A DNA stretch of 64,000 bases from Dimorphilus gyrociliatus (lineage: Eukaryota > Annelida > Polychaeta > Dinophilidae): NCBI GenBank assembly GCA_904063045.1, contig CAJFCJ010000006.1, positions 496,001 to 560,000 of the forward strand. Direction: 5' to 3'. The translations under genes and the position numbers were made by a program. Each line of letters starts with the position of its first letter. Within the stretch, counting starts at the first letter, position 1. The notes below the pieces were generated by a model, which was not told where the DNA came from, made no database searches, and saw nothing but the letters and a program-made list of their open reading frames with translations. Positions 24,501 through 35,776 of the stretch are shown here, in pieces.

Positions 24501-25447
24501 TTCGTAAAAGAAAGTAATCATAATCAGGATGATTTACGAATCGTATTAGATCAAATTTTAAGCATGTCTCATGTTTCGAATCTTAATGACGTAAAAAATT
24601 TATCGGAAGCCATAACGAAAATTGCGTCTAGCTTAAAGAATATAACTAAAATCATAGAAGAAACTGAGTCGAAGAAAAAAAAAGCAAACGATCTTCTAAA
24701 TAAAGCTAAGCTTGCAAGGTAAGGTAGTACTTTTAAGGGTATGAATAGTTTGCTAACAAATTTTTTAATAGTAATTTAGCTAAAGTTGTTCTCAAAAAAG
24801 TTGAAGATATTGAGCGTAACTTGAACATATCAACGAACTTAACATCCGTCATTGATGATATTATAGCTAAAAACAAGAAAGCATCAAAGAAAGGAAATTC
24901 AACCTTTTTCAATGTAAGCATCTCAATATACCTCTTAAATTATAAGTTAATTTAAAACTTTCAGATTACAAAACGCATGGGTAAAATAACAGAGAAATTG
25001 AACAAAGTGCGAGCCACAGCTCAAATCGTTCGTTCAAATCTAGACAAGCAGTCTGAAAATAATGCAATGAATCAAGAAACTTTGGACAGGTCCAACAGCA
25101 GTATTACTGACTCAACCGCTCGTCTTAAGAAAATGGACATTCGCTCGCTGGAAGCAAGGGGTGAGAAAATTAAAATAACTTATAATAAGACACTGGAGAC
25201 GAAGAAAAGTCAATGGACTAGGCTTAAAAAACTCTTGGCCCAGTCACAGAAACTGCTCGAAGAAATGGAAGAATTACCAGGCAAAATGGTCATGATGAAT
25301 ACTGAATCTATACAATTAAAAATGAAATTAACAGAAAAAATCAAAGTTTTAGAGGACAACTTGCAGAAAGTTATTGTACTACAAGCAGAGTTCCGCATCA
25401 TAAATCAAAAACATAGTCAGGCTCTTTCTGATGCCCAGGGAAAGTAG
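18531..25447 (+). CDS. LAMB1: Laminin subunit beta (LAMB1-type)
   Basis: Nineteen exons: 18531-18573, 19007-20056, 20127-20558, 20622-20731, 20785-20994, 21043-21210, 21275-21481, 21537-21738, 21791-21940, 21997-22106, 22158-22686, 22759-23076, 23131-23521, 23583-23767, 23823-23956, 24017-24118, 24183-24718, 24772-24913 and 24965-25447; all phases agree, about 1833 residues (human LAMB1 about 1786). Exon 1 encodes a signal peptide. Domains in order: laminin N-terminal domain (to about residue 294), a first LE repeat block, a laminin IV-B/LF globule (about 595-807), a second LE block with regular C-x-C and G-x-x-C-D-x-C spacing, and then a coiled coil to the end. The coil is interrupted near residue 1448 by a Cys cluster (C-H-K-T-C-G-G-I-G-C-K-K-C), the laminin beta knob. 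It is a secreted basement-membrane chain that trimerises with alpha and gamma chains. Intron 1 (433 bp) may hold enhancers. Confidence 0.95.
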
Positions 25448-25568
25448 ACTTATTGTTTGTTCATTATGTAGTTCCGTGTTCAATGTTCCGTAGATTAGTA
25501 TTTCTTCGATGCTTTTCATACAGTATATAGCGATTAAGTGTTCGTGTATGCACATGTGTGAATGATCA

Positions 25569-25574
25569 AATAAA
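25569..25574 (+). terminator. Polyadenylation signal of laminin beta gene
   Basis: AATAAA 122 bp after the laminin stop codon and only 93 bp before the RIBC2 start codon. Confidence 0.6.
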
Positions 25575-25666
25575 CAAAAGTCGTTCTTATTTGTAAATCT
25601 GGAGTCTTTTGCCTACGGCACGATCTCTTAAAATTCTTCGTAGATATCTTTATTTTTCAAATTTCA

Positions 25667-26887
25667 ATGAATCGAAAAGAAGAAGCCATAATTCAGAGAA
25701 AAAGGGCTGTTGAAGAAGCCCGGAAAGAACGAATTTTTAATGCCAAGACCAGGTTAATTGGAATCGATGCGACAGCTCTTGAAGAGCAAGCAAGGGAGCG
25801 CAGACGGATGATGAAAGAGGAAGAAAGAAGGAGTGACATGTTTGACCGAGATAGAGTCAAAGCAGATTTGTTATCTTTGGAATATGAAAGAAGGCAAAAA
25901 GAGGAAAAGAGAAGATTAGAGCAAGACCTGAATCGATTTCGGTTTACCTAACGTTAAATTAAAAAATAATGAAATTATTCAATTTTTTTAATAGATTTGA
26001 AGAACAAGGGAAGATCAGGCAGCGGGAATGGGATCTTAATGATCCTTTAGCTCTGCAAAGACAACTTCCTATACGTTGTGGAGATACTGACCCAAGATTA
26101 GGTCCTTCTTCGCTACAAGTCTTTGGAGGGGAAGATTTACGAGGTAGCTTTTTTTATTTTTCAAATTAGACATTTAAGAACCAAACTTTTAATAGCAAAG
26201 GAACGAAAACGGCTTCAGCAGGACCAGATGAGAAATTGGAGTCTTGAACAGCAAAATTTGAAGCGCGATTCTAAACAAATTGAAGAAGAGGCTAACACTT
26301 ACTATCAAAATCTTCGGAAAATGGAGGATTATCGGTGGACGGAGTTGAACAGACTTCTTGACGAGGCAAAATATGCAAACAACAAAGCTCAAAGTGAATA
26401 TAACATGAATTTGGCTATTTGTCGTGCTAAGAACAAGATGGAAGAAAAAACTCGGGACGAAACGGATAAAATGACAGAAATTATGAATAATTTGAATGGT
26501 GACCTTTTAACCGAGAATCCTGCGCAGGCTATCAGCTATGGTCCAAGGAAGGTTATACCAGATCGATGGAAAGGATTGCAGGATGAACAACGAGCTTCAA
26601 TTAAGTACGACTTAATAGAACAAATGAGAAAAAAACAATTAGAAACAGGAGAGCTTAAAGAAATCGATAAAGCATGGGAAGCAGTTACGTTGAAGAATAT
26701 GAATGACGGGCTACTGAAGGAACGCGAAAATGAACGTCTTGAAGCTGAAATGAAACGCAAGTTAGCTGAAGAAAACTTATCCTTAGCAAAGGAGCAGAGT
26801 CAGCGAAACGAATATTTAGAGCATTGTGTCTATACAAATCCAATAGGGAATGAATATTTCAGTAATTTTAACACCACAACCCGTTAA
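25667..26887 (+). CDS. RIBC2: RIB43A-like with coiled-coils protein 2 (ciliary microtubule inner protein)
   Basis: Three exons, 25667-25941, 25995-26143 and 26196-26887, give 371 residues (human RIBC2 about 382). Almost the whole protein is Glu/Lys/Arg-rich coiled coil. Family signatures are visible: F-N-A-K-T-R-L-I-G-I-D near residue 25, N-D-P-L-A-L-Q-R-Q-L-P-I-R after the first intron, L-T-E-N-P-A-Q-A and V-I-P-D-R-W-K-G in the middle, and N-L-S-L-A-K-E-Q with V-Y-T-N-P-I-G-N-E-Y-F-S-N-F-N-T at the end. RIB43A proteins line the protofilament ribbon inside axonemal doublet microtubules, so the animal should have motile cilia or flagella. The gene starts 219 bp after the laminin stop, on the same strand. 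It is followed by another cilium gene. Confidence 0.93.
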
Positions 26888-26928
26888 ATTATGTTTGTGA
26901 TTGTGATATGGAAAATATTTATTTTCGA

Positions 26929-26934
26929 AATAAA
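26929..26934 (+). terminator. Polyadenylation signal of RIBC2 gene
   Basis: AATAAA 41 bp after the RIBC2 stop codon. Confidence 0.6.
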
Positions 26935-27302
26935 TCCTATCAAACTCTTCAGTGTTTGAGTACAGAAAAACCTTAACAACCGCCTAGTGGCGCTGTGAAC
27001 GCGAAATAATATTAAACATAAGATTATTTGTTGTATTAAAGTTTACGGTAACAACTTGTATTTCAAGTTTTGTTTATAAGATTAAAGTGATGTGCCTTTG
27101 TTCATTAGAAGTCATTAAATATCTAAATATGTCAACTGTTATATTTTGATATATTGCTAATTCTGTGTTCTTGAACTTATTTCATGTTCTTTATGTACTT
27201 TTTCAGATGAAAACATTGTGAACGCTAGCTAAGTTAAATTAAATTTTTTCCTGTACCTGCCAAATATCACTTTTGTGCCAATCACATGCTTGAACTCCCG
27301 AA
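26935..27302. other. Intergenic RIBC2 to CFAP92-like, likely promoter
   Basis: About 0.37 kb. It holds an AGTGGCGC element at 26986-26993 and, near 27040, a gtttac-ggtaac pair whose right half matches an RFX X-box half-site. The left half is poor, so I do not call a full X-box. Confidence 0.35.
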
Positions 27303-30300
27303 ATGGGCCGAACAACAAAACCAAATAATCAAACAACATTTGAAGGTAAATTAGAGGAGGAAGAAGACTTGCAAAGTTCAAAGGGAGGTAGAAATAATGG
27401 AACTAGAGAAGTAATATATGAATCAAAAAGAAAAAAGAAGGAAAAATACCCTCCTGGTACTCACGAAGCCACTTTTTCTGTCGTTATATCTATGTCAATA
27501 CCCTCCAGTAATTATTATATTGACGATTACAACAGAATAATTAATTTCATTGATTCATTATTTAGATACTGAGGAAACAGTAACCGGTACTATCGAAAGC
27601 TCAAAAAAAAAGCATTCGAATATAATTGATTCGCCTAAAGCTCAGAATTATTATCACATTGAATATGGAATGCTACCAGGGGAAGAGGAAATATTGAAAA
27701 CAGATATTGTGTCTTTCGGACCCGCTGCTAAATTTTATGCGGAAAAGCAAGAATCCCGAGTTCTAAAAACGTTCCAATCAGGAAATTGTTCTTGGATTGC
27801 TTGGACTCAAAAGTTAGTATCAATGTACTTAGTTCTTCGGAAATGTTTATTTAACAATAAAAAAATTACAGCCACACTATACCTATGACTGAACAGAATG
27901 TGGATAAGCTACATAATCATATACTTGAGCTGCGTCTATGGAATCAAAAAGATAAATGCTCTTATAAAGCCAAGTTTGATAGGCCGAAAGCTTTCAAACT
28001 ACCAAAAGGTATATCAAGTTCAATTTTTGATGCGTGTCTTGCAAAACACAAAAATTGAAGAACCTCAAAGGATAATTGCAATGTTTTTCACAAAAATAGT
28101 TTATTGATTAGCACTATAGTGTAATTTCTTTCTTCAGGTGAGGATGACTTAAATACTGGAGTAGGAGGATTGGTGTTAAATCAGATCAAAAGTTTCGTTG
28201 ATATGGGACCGAAAAAATTATATTTGCATAAAGATCTTCCAAACATTTATAATACATCGGATTCGAATAAGAAAAGTAAATATTTTTACATTTTATTTAC
28301 GAAATTTGAAAAGTATTTTAGCAGTTGTACAAGAATATTGTATTCGATATGATCATGGATTTTCTCTATTTTAGTTTATTAAGTAAATGGAAAAAACAGA
28401 AACACAAATATCACAATACCTGTAACATAAAAATATTTTTATTTAAAATGGCGTTGCAAATTAACTATGTATGCTATCAATTTGGGGATGGCAAAAACGT
28501 TATCGCTCCTCAAACTTAAAGTTCATGTTTAGGCTATTAATTTTATTTTAAAAAGTTGTTAAATGATGAATTCATGATTAGGTGAAGACTAAGGCTAGGG
28601 TTAGGCTCAAATATTCAGAATATAACTTTACTAACTTTGGTTTAGGGTAAACGGGGGCGATTCTTCTCATACCCCTGTTCAACTCTGCTTGGTCATAGTT
28701 CTTAAATACTGTTTTTTATACCCAGTTATATCGCTTAAACAACAATTACCAATAAGTGACCTGTCTGAAAACAAAATTGACAACATAAAGTATGCCACTT
28801 CATCGGAAAATATCGGTAAAATAATTTCTCTCGAGATTTATTTGTAATAAAATGCCTCTTCTATATAAGAAAACGCACCAGCCAGCAGGATTCAATCAGC
28901 TAAGAAATCTCGCAATTCTAGGGCAAGCATTCATACTCCATCAAGAGATGTTGGATCTACAGAGGACGGAGGTCCTTTAAGGTAATTATGAGGATTATGG
29001 AAGAGACTTGCATATATTTGCTATGTTGTATAGGATATATGAAAATTTGCGTCAATTGGCCAATGGAATGCCTTCAGAAGATGACGACCTAGAGGAACTT
29101 ATAAGCCTGGGTGGGGGAACTTCTGCAGATCTTGCAACATCTAAACGTCGACAGTCTATTAACAGCAGGCAGTCAAAGTCTCAAATGAAAGCAAAGGTGA
29201 AGAAAAAATTTGATGTCGAAGAAGTAGAACGTATAAAGAAGCAGGGCGTTGCATGTATACCGATAAATATGGCTGAGTTTTTTGCTCGTTCGTTTTATTG
29301 TGATAGTAAAAGTTATTTTGTTAACATTTCGTTAATTTCTTCTTTAGCTGGAACTACTTGTGTGACAAAAAGACTATCGTCAAACGTGCCGGGAATAGAA
29401 GATTTTTTCATTACAATTAAATTGACAACTCCAATATTATCAGATGAGCAGATTGATTTTTATAACCCATTATCTATAAAAATTCATTGTGCTACTAATA
29501 TGCCAAATGAGCCATACGACTATGATATTCTCAGGGAAATATGCGAACCAGCGTTTATTGAGTGTCAATTTCTCAACAGTGACATTCACAGGAGTGACGG
29601 AGTTCTGCAAGACCAGGGTATATACTGGGATGATACTTTTGTTGTTCTATTGGGTAAGATAGATCCCAGTAAAGTACGAGAATTTCTCCTAGGACCCCAC
29701 TTTGAAATAAAAATTCATGATAGAGATAAAAAAATAGACGGAATAAGTAAAGTAAAAAAACCGGCTTTATTTGGAGCTGAAATTGAAGACGAAAAAATTT
29801 CTAATGTGGGAGTGGTTTCTTGTAAGCTTCGCCAAAATTGTCACAGATTATTTTTATTTGCATTATTTTCTTTAGCTAAAAGAACTTTGTACAATGCGTT
29901 TGATGCTAACAAAAAACCTTGGGACCCATATGGGATATCACGATTTGACCTGTCAGGACTCTTATTGGGTCAAAAAATAATATATCTGCATTCTCCAATT
30001 TTACCTTGTAAAATTCCCGATGTGCTAGGAAAGGAGATGAAAGACAATGCTTTGCTTGGAATTAGAGGAGCCGTAGATGGACCAGGTGCAATACGATTAA
30101 ATATATTGTAAAGTTTAATATTATTAATTAATTAAATAATGTTATAAACTTTTAGAAATAGGACCAATGCAACAAGCAGATTATATGGGATCTGGAGCTG
30201 AATTAAAAATAAGAGTAGAAGTAGCGAAGGTTTTGGTTGGAGAGGATGAGATAAACAAAAGGACAGATAGAAAAATTTCATCAGCGGTAGTGTATAAATC

Positions 30301-32953
30301 TAATTACCCTTTAAAAAATGTCAATTTTGAACAAAAAAATATATATTTAAAATTGCCTTTTAGGTCTCTTTTCGTTATAAAGATATTTTAAAAATTGTAA
30401 GTGATAGACCGAATATGTTAACTTTCAAATGATTTAATTTATAAAAGCCAGTAATAATAAATTCATTCTTGGAAGTCTAACAGCTGTTTTTTTCAAATTA
30501 AAAATACTCTTTATAAAGTTTTTGTTTTCTTACTGATCTAACTGACACCAGTGTTAAATTACACTTAAATTTTGATAAACTACTATTTGAAAATTATAAA
30601 TTTGTACAGTGTCCCTTTAATCGCCTGATATATGTGGTTGATACACAACAACAAAATTTTCTCCGACGTTTGCTTGATAAAATTTCTAATATAAATGCTG
30701 AAGCTCTGGGTTTAGCAAATCTGGATGAAAATGCTGTTAGAGCCATTCTGTCAACTTTTAAGCTGTCAACGTTTGTGTTTTTTTCATATTCTCTTATAAT
30801 TAATGTTACATTTAAAAATTTCTCTGCAGTGAGCAGCAGCAATCCCCCTCTTTAGATATTATAACTGGTTGTCAAATAATAGATAAAACTACAAATATAC
30901 TTATTTTGGAGGGTTTGGCTGATAGAGGTTTGGCAGAGCTATGGGCTCATTTACCTCAAGAAGCTGATTCGAGCACCAAAATTCTATACAATTCTGACAC
31001 AAGATTTACTGAACGACTCTATGGAAAATTGGATGTTGATATCGTCAAGATTAAAGTAAAATACATCTTTTACAGATATATAAATAAATTTTAATACAAA
31101 ACCGATTAACAGCTGCATGAACCATTAGATTTAATTATTCAACAACCCCTCTTTTATGTTCGGGATATGGTTCCAAAGGATTGTTTTGAAGCCTTAACGA
31201 AACTAAAAGACATTCTAAATTGTAGTAAAATAAGACAGATATGTAAAAATGATCTATGGCCCACAGCCAATATGATAATTGTACTAAGTAAAGAGTTTGG
31301 AGTACCTTTAACGAAAGACGAACTGAAAGGTAAAATATTGTAAATAAGTTACAACTTGTAAAATTTTATTCATTTCAGACCTCCAGGAAAATGAAGAAGA
31401 GAAAAAGCAATTAAATGATAACACTAGAGGAACAATAACTAGATCATCTCGAGCTCGAACTCCTCGTACGCCTCTAGATAATGCGAATCCTGAATTTGTC
31501 AATCAGCTTTCTCGCAGAACAGTCTCTCCGAACTCAAGGAATTTTCTGGCTGAACATAAAAAAACTTTGAGAGAAATTAGTCGCTTAAACGCTGAAGAAC
31601 GCTCAAAAACAGCACCTTCAAAATTTTTTGTTTCAAATTATCCAGTTCATAATTACAGCAGTCACACATTTAATCAGATTGAATTAGCAAAAGAGCAAAT
31701 TAGAGACATGATACAATCGGTATAGTTTAATGATTAAAGTCTTAATTTAACTAATTTACTATTAACATTTTAAAAGGATTACTTAAAGAGATATTATTCA
31801 TATTGTCCTGATTATCACATAAGTGGCACATTCTTTCCTAAAGATTTTGATGACGAATATAGGTTAGTGTTCTCTCTAGTTGGAAAGAGATTGGAAATTA
31901 TTATTTTGTTCTAGGAAAGACAGTGTCCCCAAAAAGTATCTTTGGAAAACTCAAGAAGGTTGGCGTTATCCAGGAAAACAACATATGGTTCAAGCTAATC
32001 AACATCCTTTAAAACCCGACGATGCCCGAGCTGCGGAGCTAAAAAAGGTACCATTTCTTTAAACGTGTATTATTTGATGACTTCAGAGCTATCTTTATTA
32101 GGAATGGGAAGAAAATTCTCTTCATACAAATAAATTCGTTCCACCAGTTGCTCAGAGAGAAGCATTCTCGTGGTGTCATCGTGCTTATGACTTTAATTTG
32201 TGGCAAAAGGCTGTTCCAATAGATCAAGGAGTCCCATCCATTCATCCAGCAGGCATAACTGCCCAAGAAGATAAGATAAAGGCCACAACTTTGGAAAAAC
32301 AAAAATGGAAAGAAAAACTTGTAACCGAAACTGAACAAATGAAATTCCATCGAAAAAACTGCAAAACAGAGATGACAATGTGTGGCTCCAAGTCTTCAAA
32401 TCAAATAGATAAGCTCAATGGACTTCTTAAAGACGAAGCTAAAAAAGTAGCCTTACAAGGAAGGATGGCGAAAATATGTTCAATACCTCCCTTTCAAGTT
32501 GTTGCACAGCCATCTGTCGACACCCAAGCAAGAGAGATGGACAAAGCTATAGCTCCCGCGATTGATAATGAATTTGAGGATTTCAACATAGGATTTTCTC
32601 CTGGTGAACGAGGGAAGTCGCTGACTGTAGACTTCATTTCAAGGCACGATTACGATAGGCACAATTTTCCTTTCGCTGATGATTTCAAGTAAGTTGATAT
32701 GCTACAATGATAATAACTTATTCTCTCTCAAATTCTTAGACCTCGGGTAAATCATAAATCTAAAATCTACAAGAAAATACCTAAACCTTTAAGTAATGAA
32801 GAATATTCGAATAATTTGTACCAATTAACGCCAGATTTGGAGGAAAGGTTAAAACTGCTGCCGAAACCTCTTGAGGTACCCAGCATCGAAGAACTAAAAG
32901 AGTTTTATAACAAATTAGGCAATGAGGGCTGCTTTCTTCCACCCATTAGCTAG
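27303..32953 (+). CDS. CFAP92: CFAP92/KIAA1257-like protein (DUF4550), probable cilium protein
   Basis: Eighteen exons: 27303-27507, 27566-27812, 27872-28008, 28138-28275, 28870-28981, 29034-29305, 29348-29821, 29876-30085, 30156-30286, 30364-30396, 30610-30770, 30830-31055, 31113-31329, 31379-31719, 31777-31862, 31915-32047, 32102-32688 and 32740-32953, about 1307 residues. The first 200 residues look like the DUF4550 domain (Y-Y-H-I-E-Y-G-M-L-P-G and W-I-A-W-T-Q). A later block, R-L-I-Y-V-V-D...I-N-A-E-A-L-G-L followed by L-I-L-E-G-L-A-D-R-G, also fits KIAA1257 as I remember it. The C-terminal third is basic and Pro-rich. Function in the family is poorly known; it is listed as a cilia- and flagella-associated protein. 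Exon 10 is only 33 bp. Intron 4 is 594 bp, far above the local norm. The donor of exon 6 is uncertain (29285 or 29305, both in frame). Assignment is from memory of the family. Confidence 0.72.
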
Positions 32954-33287
32954 CTTAAGTAAAAAAACGTGCAGTATTATCAATATATAAAATATATATT
33001 TGTCAAAAAATAATATATGACCTCGTAGACAACAAAATTAACTCTTGACTATTATGTGAAATTGTATCAATATATCAGATTTTATTTCCTAAGTAAATAA
33101 GTTACAATTCTACAGTATATATGATTTATGTACTCTATTTAAAATAGCTTGTGATAAGTAGAATTGAAGACTGAAAAAGATATTTGTCATAATTTGAAAA
33201 AATTGTTTGTGAAATTACTTTCGTAGTATTCGTTTAATGTAGCTCCCAGAAGTCGAATAACAGCAAGAAAATAGTGAAAAGTTTAGT
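32954..33287. other. Intergenic, tail-to-tail CFAP92-like / BTB gene
   Basis: About 0.33 kb of AT-rich shared 3' region. On the minus strand it carries AATAAA at 33081-33086 for the BTB gene. No clear AATAAA is seen for the plus-strand gene. Confidence 0.5.
33081..33086 (-). terminator. Polyadenylation signal of BTB gene
   Basis: AATAAA on the minus strand (TTTATT on plus), about 200 bp after the BTB stop codon. Confidence 0.45.
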
Positions 33288-34376
33288 TTAGAGTAATTCA
33301 TTAGGTTTCTGCTTCCTCACACAAGCACTTATCAAACAATTTTTCAATATGTCTGATTTAGTAAAATGATATTTTATGGATGGGTTTTCTGACAATTTCG
33401 TTAAGCACTCCTTTGAGAGTAAATCATAACGAATCTTCGACAGAATATTTTCCACAATTATCCTTGACAACTTCTTAGTTTTAAACTGTAGAGTTAACCA
33501 ATAAAGAGCTAGTTTTAACAACTCCTCTTCATTCAGGGGTGTATTTGTCGAAGAAAGCATAAGGGCAAAAACATCACTTGGTAGAGATCGGAGTTGAGAA
33601 TTAAGTAATTTCTTGTTTTGCAATTGCATCCCAAATCTAGTCATGAGATTTTGTGCAGCTATAGACTTTAGGGGATATTCGGTATATTTTATTATGTTTA
33701 TGATGTCGTTGTCCAATAGATAATTATTACTCGGAATATTAGTAAATTTTTCAGTCACTTTGCAGTCATTTTTAACTTGATTTTCTAAAAACTTTAGCCA
33801 AAACTGAAGACAAAGGGATTTCAAGCTGGGTATGAGATAGTAGTCTGCAAGACAGTAATAGACCCAAACGTTTCTTTTATTTAGTCGTAAATCGGATCCA
33901 TAAAGGTAGAGAATTATGTTTTCAAAATAGTTTAAGCTGTTGGGTAAAGGAAGATGAACTTCTGTCGATTCTCTTGTTTTCCATCTCGATGATAAGCAGC
34001 AATGAAAAAAATCACTCTTGCTTCTCAAAATAATTGAATGAACATATAGAACTCGTTGATTATTTGAATTCGTACACGAGACAACAAGCGTCAAATCTCG
34101 TCCGTCTGTTGAAGATAAATTTAATTGGAAATCATCAATAATTTGCCGTTCAGAAACAAAGTCTTCGCCACTATCATCATACTTAATAGAAACTATTTCC
34201 TTTTCTACAAAATCCATAAGTGAATCCGAGACTGGGAGATTACAATTGGTAGAACTTCCTCTTTTCTTATTGTTTTTCGCAGTAAAACAACAGGGCTTAT
34301 CACTTTCCAGTCGACAAATTGAATGTTCTACGTCTAGAGCGCCTTTACTTTCTTTGCAAAAGTTATCCATCGTCAT
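33288..34376 (-). CDS. BTB-BACK domain protein, intronless
   Basis: A single uninterrupted frame of 362 residues. Residues about 85-190 form a BTB/POZ fold: a D-G-R-D-L-T-L-V-V strand, then Y-V-H-S-I-I-L-R-S-K-S-D-F-F in place of the usual 'H+xxLxxxSxxF', then the E-V-H-L-P segment and L-Y-L-Y-G-S-D. The C-terminal half is helical and resembles a BACK domain, with L-P-S-D-V-F-A-L-M-L and E-E-E-L-L-K-L-A-L-Y-W-L. There are no Kelch repeats or MATH domain. Family members often serve as CUL3 adaptor subunits that choose substrates for ubiquitylation, but nothing here shows the partner. The N-terminal 80 residues are acidic and Cys/Ser-rich without recognised motifs. The lack of introns, in a locus where nearly all genes are split, suggests an old retrocopy or intron loss. 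I do not recognise a specific orthologue. Confidence 0.75.
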   Translation of the reverse strand: MTMDNFCKESKGALDVEHSICRLESDKPCCFTAKNNKKRGSSTNCNLPVSDSLMDFVEKEIVSIKYDDSGEDFVSERQIIDDFQLNLSSTDGRDLTLVVSCTNSNNQRVLYVHSIILRSKSDFFHCCLSSRWKTRESTEVHLPLPNSLNYFENIILYLYGSDLRLNKRNVWVYYCLADYYLIPSLKSLCLQFWLKFLENQVKNDCKVTEKFTNIPSNNYLLDNDIINIIKYTEYPLKSIAAQNLMTRFGMQLQNKKLLNSQLRSLPSDVFALMLSSTNTPLNEEELLKLALYWLTLQFKTKKLSRIIVENILSKIRYDLLSKECLTKLSENPSIKYHFTKSDILKNCLISACVRKQKPNELL

Positions 34377-35757
34377 GTAAGTGAACGGTAACTCTCAAAT
34401 TGTTGTTACACGAGGCTAGAATCACTAATAAATGCAAAAAAGAGCTTCCAACATTTCGTGAATATTTATTATGTTAAAAGAATATTAATTTAAATAGTGT
34501 AGCCTCAGGCAAGCCGTTCTGAGAAATATCCCAGAAACAAAAAGCTATTGATAAAAACAGGCTTGAATAATACATATAATGCATCCTGGATGTTTTTGAA
34601 TTATAATCAATATATCCGAGAAGTAGATAGGTGGCGTATTCGATCACGTGATTCTTATATCATGTTTATTTTATCCAGCGTCATTTACTCAAATAGTTTT
34701 ATAAATACGTAAAAACATTGTAATGTCTAGTTAATTTAGATTGTTAATTTTTGTACATGATACTCAAATGGTGGATTAATAAGGAATTGATATAGAGGAG
34801 AATTAACATTGGCCATAGCAGTATTATCTTAAACATAGGCCTTTGAAATATATTGTTTAGGCTCTAGGAAATAGAATATTGCTTTTAAACAGTTCTTCCT
34901 GGAGGTGTAAAGACTATACAAGAGTTCTTTTCTGAAAGAATTACTAAGTGAAACGTGAAATTCACTATTTCCCAAAACTGTCATCATAAAAATGATAAAA
35001 AATATCACTTCTATTCTATTAATTTGGTAATACAGAAAACCCTTATTCATTAATGTTTAGCATAAAAAGTCTTAATAGCTTCTTTATGATATCATTTAAC
35101 ATTAGGATATCCTCTGAGAAAATGAGAATATACGACCTACGTATATCAGCTAAAAAAAAGTGCGTATCAGAGCCGTCAGTAATGCTTTAAAAGAATCTTG
35201 CTGATAACTCCAATAAATTTAAGTCTTTTAGTCATCTGACCTTGCATAACTATTAACCTTTTTATAATCTACTGGGAGACAATATAATTTATATTTTGAA
35301 GATTAATTAACTCAACAAATTTCTTGTTTCATTATACAACTTCCTTTTATAATTTCGTATCTTTGATTCCTCCGCCAGAGGTCGTTGTAAACCAAAACGG
35401 GTATATAATATCGAAAACATACTGTCAGGTACGTACCGCATATTGAACTATTTCTAAATGATTCCCCCATCGTTTAAAACACTGGACTCTGTATCTGGTG
35501 GAAAGAAGTCAGAGAAGGGTCTTTATGAAAATCCATCAGTTTTATTGTTGTTACGATAAATAAACCGCCGTATTAAGCGAATGATAGTCTCAGCTTATCC
35601 CCGTTCACTTCGCATTTATTGCTCTAATATAGCTAGCGAATGGAATGTTGAGCTTCACCAAGAAAACAATTAGTCATGAATTACTAAAATTTCACATAAA
35701 CATTATTTTTAAATAGTATTATCAAATTTATTTCATTGATCGATTGTTGAATTGTAG
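34377..35757. other. Intergenic between BTB gene and RASSF
   Basis: About 1.4 kb between divergent genes, with no supported ORF. It holds an AGGTGGCG element at 34629-34636 and ATCACGTGAT at 34643-34652. A splice acceptor ending at 35757 (attgtag) just before the RASSF start implies a 5' non-coding exon somewhere in this interval. Confidence 0.5.
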
Positions 35758-35776
35758 AGGACGATGAGAAAATATC

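Noticed and set aside
27034-27050. RFX X-box upstream of the CFAP92-like gene (gtttacggtaac)
   Set aside because: Only the right half-site fits; the left half has two mismatches.
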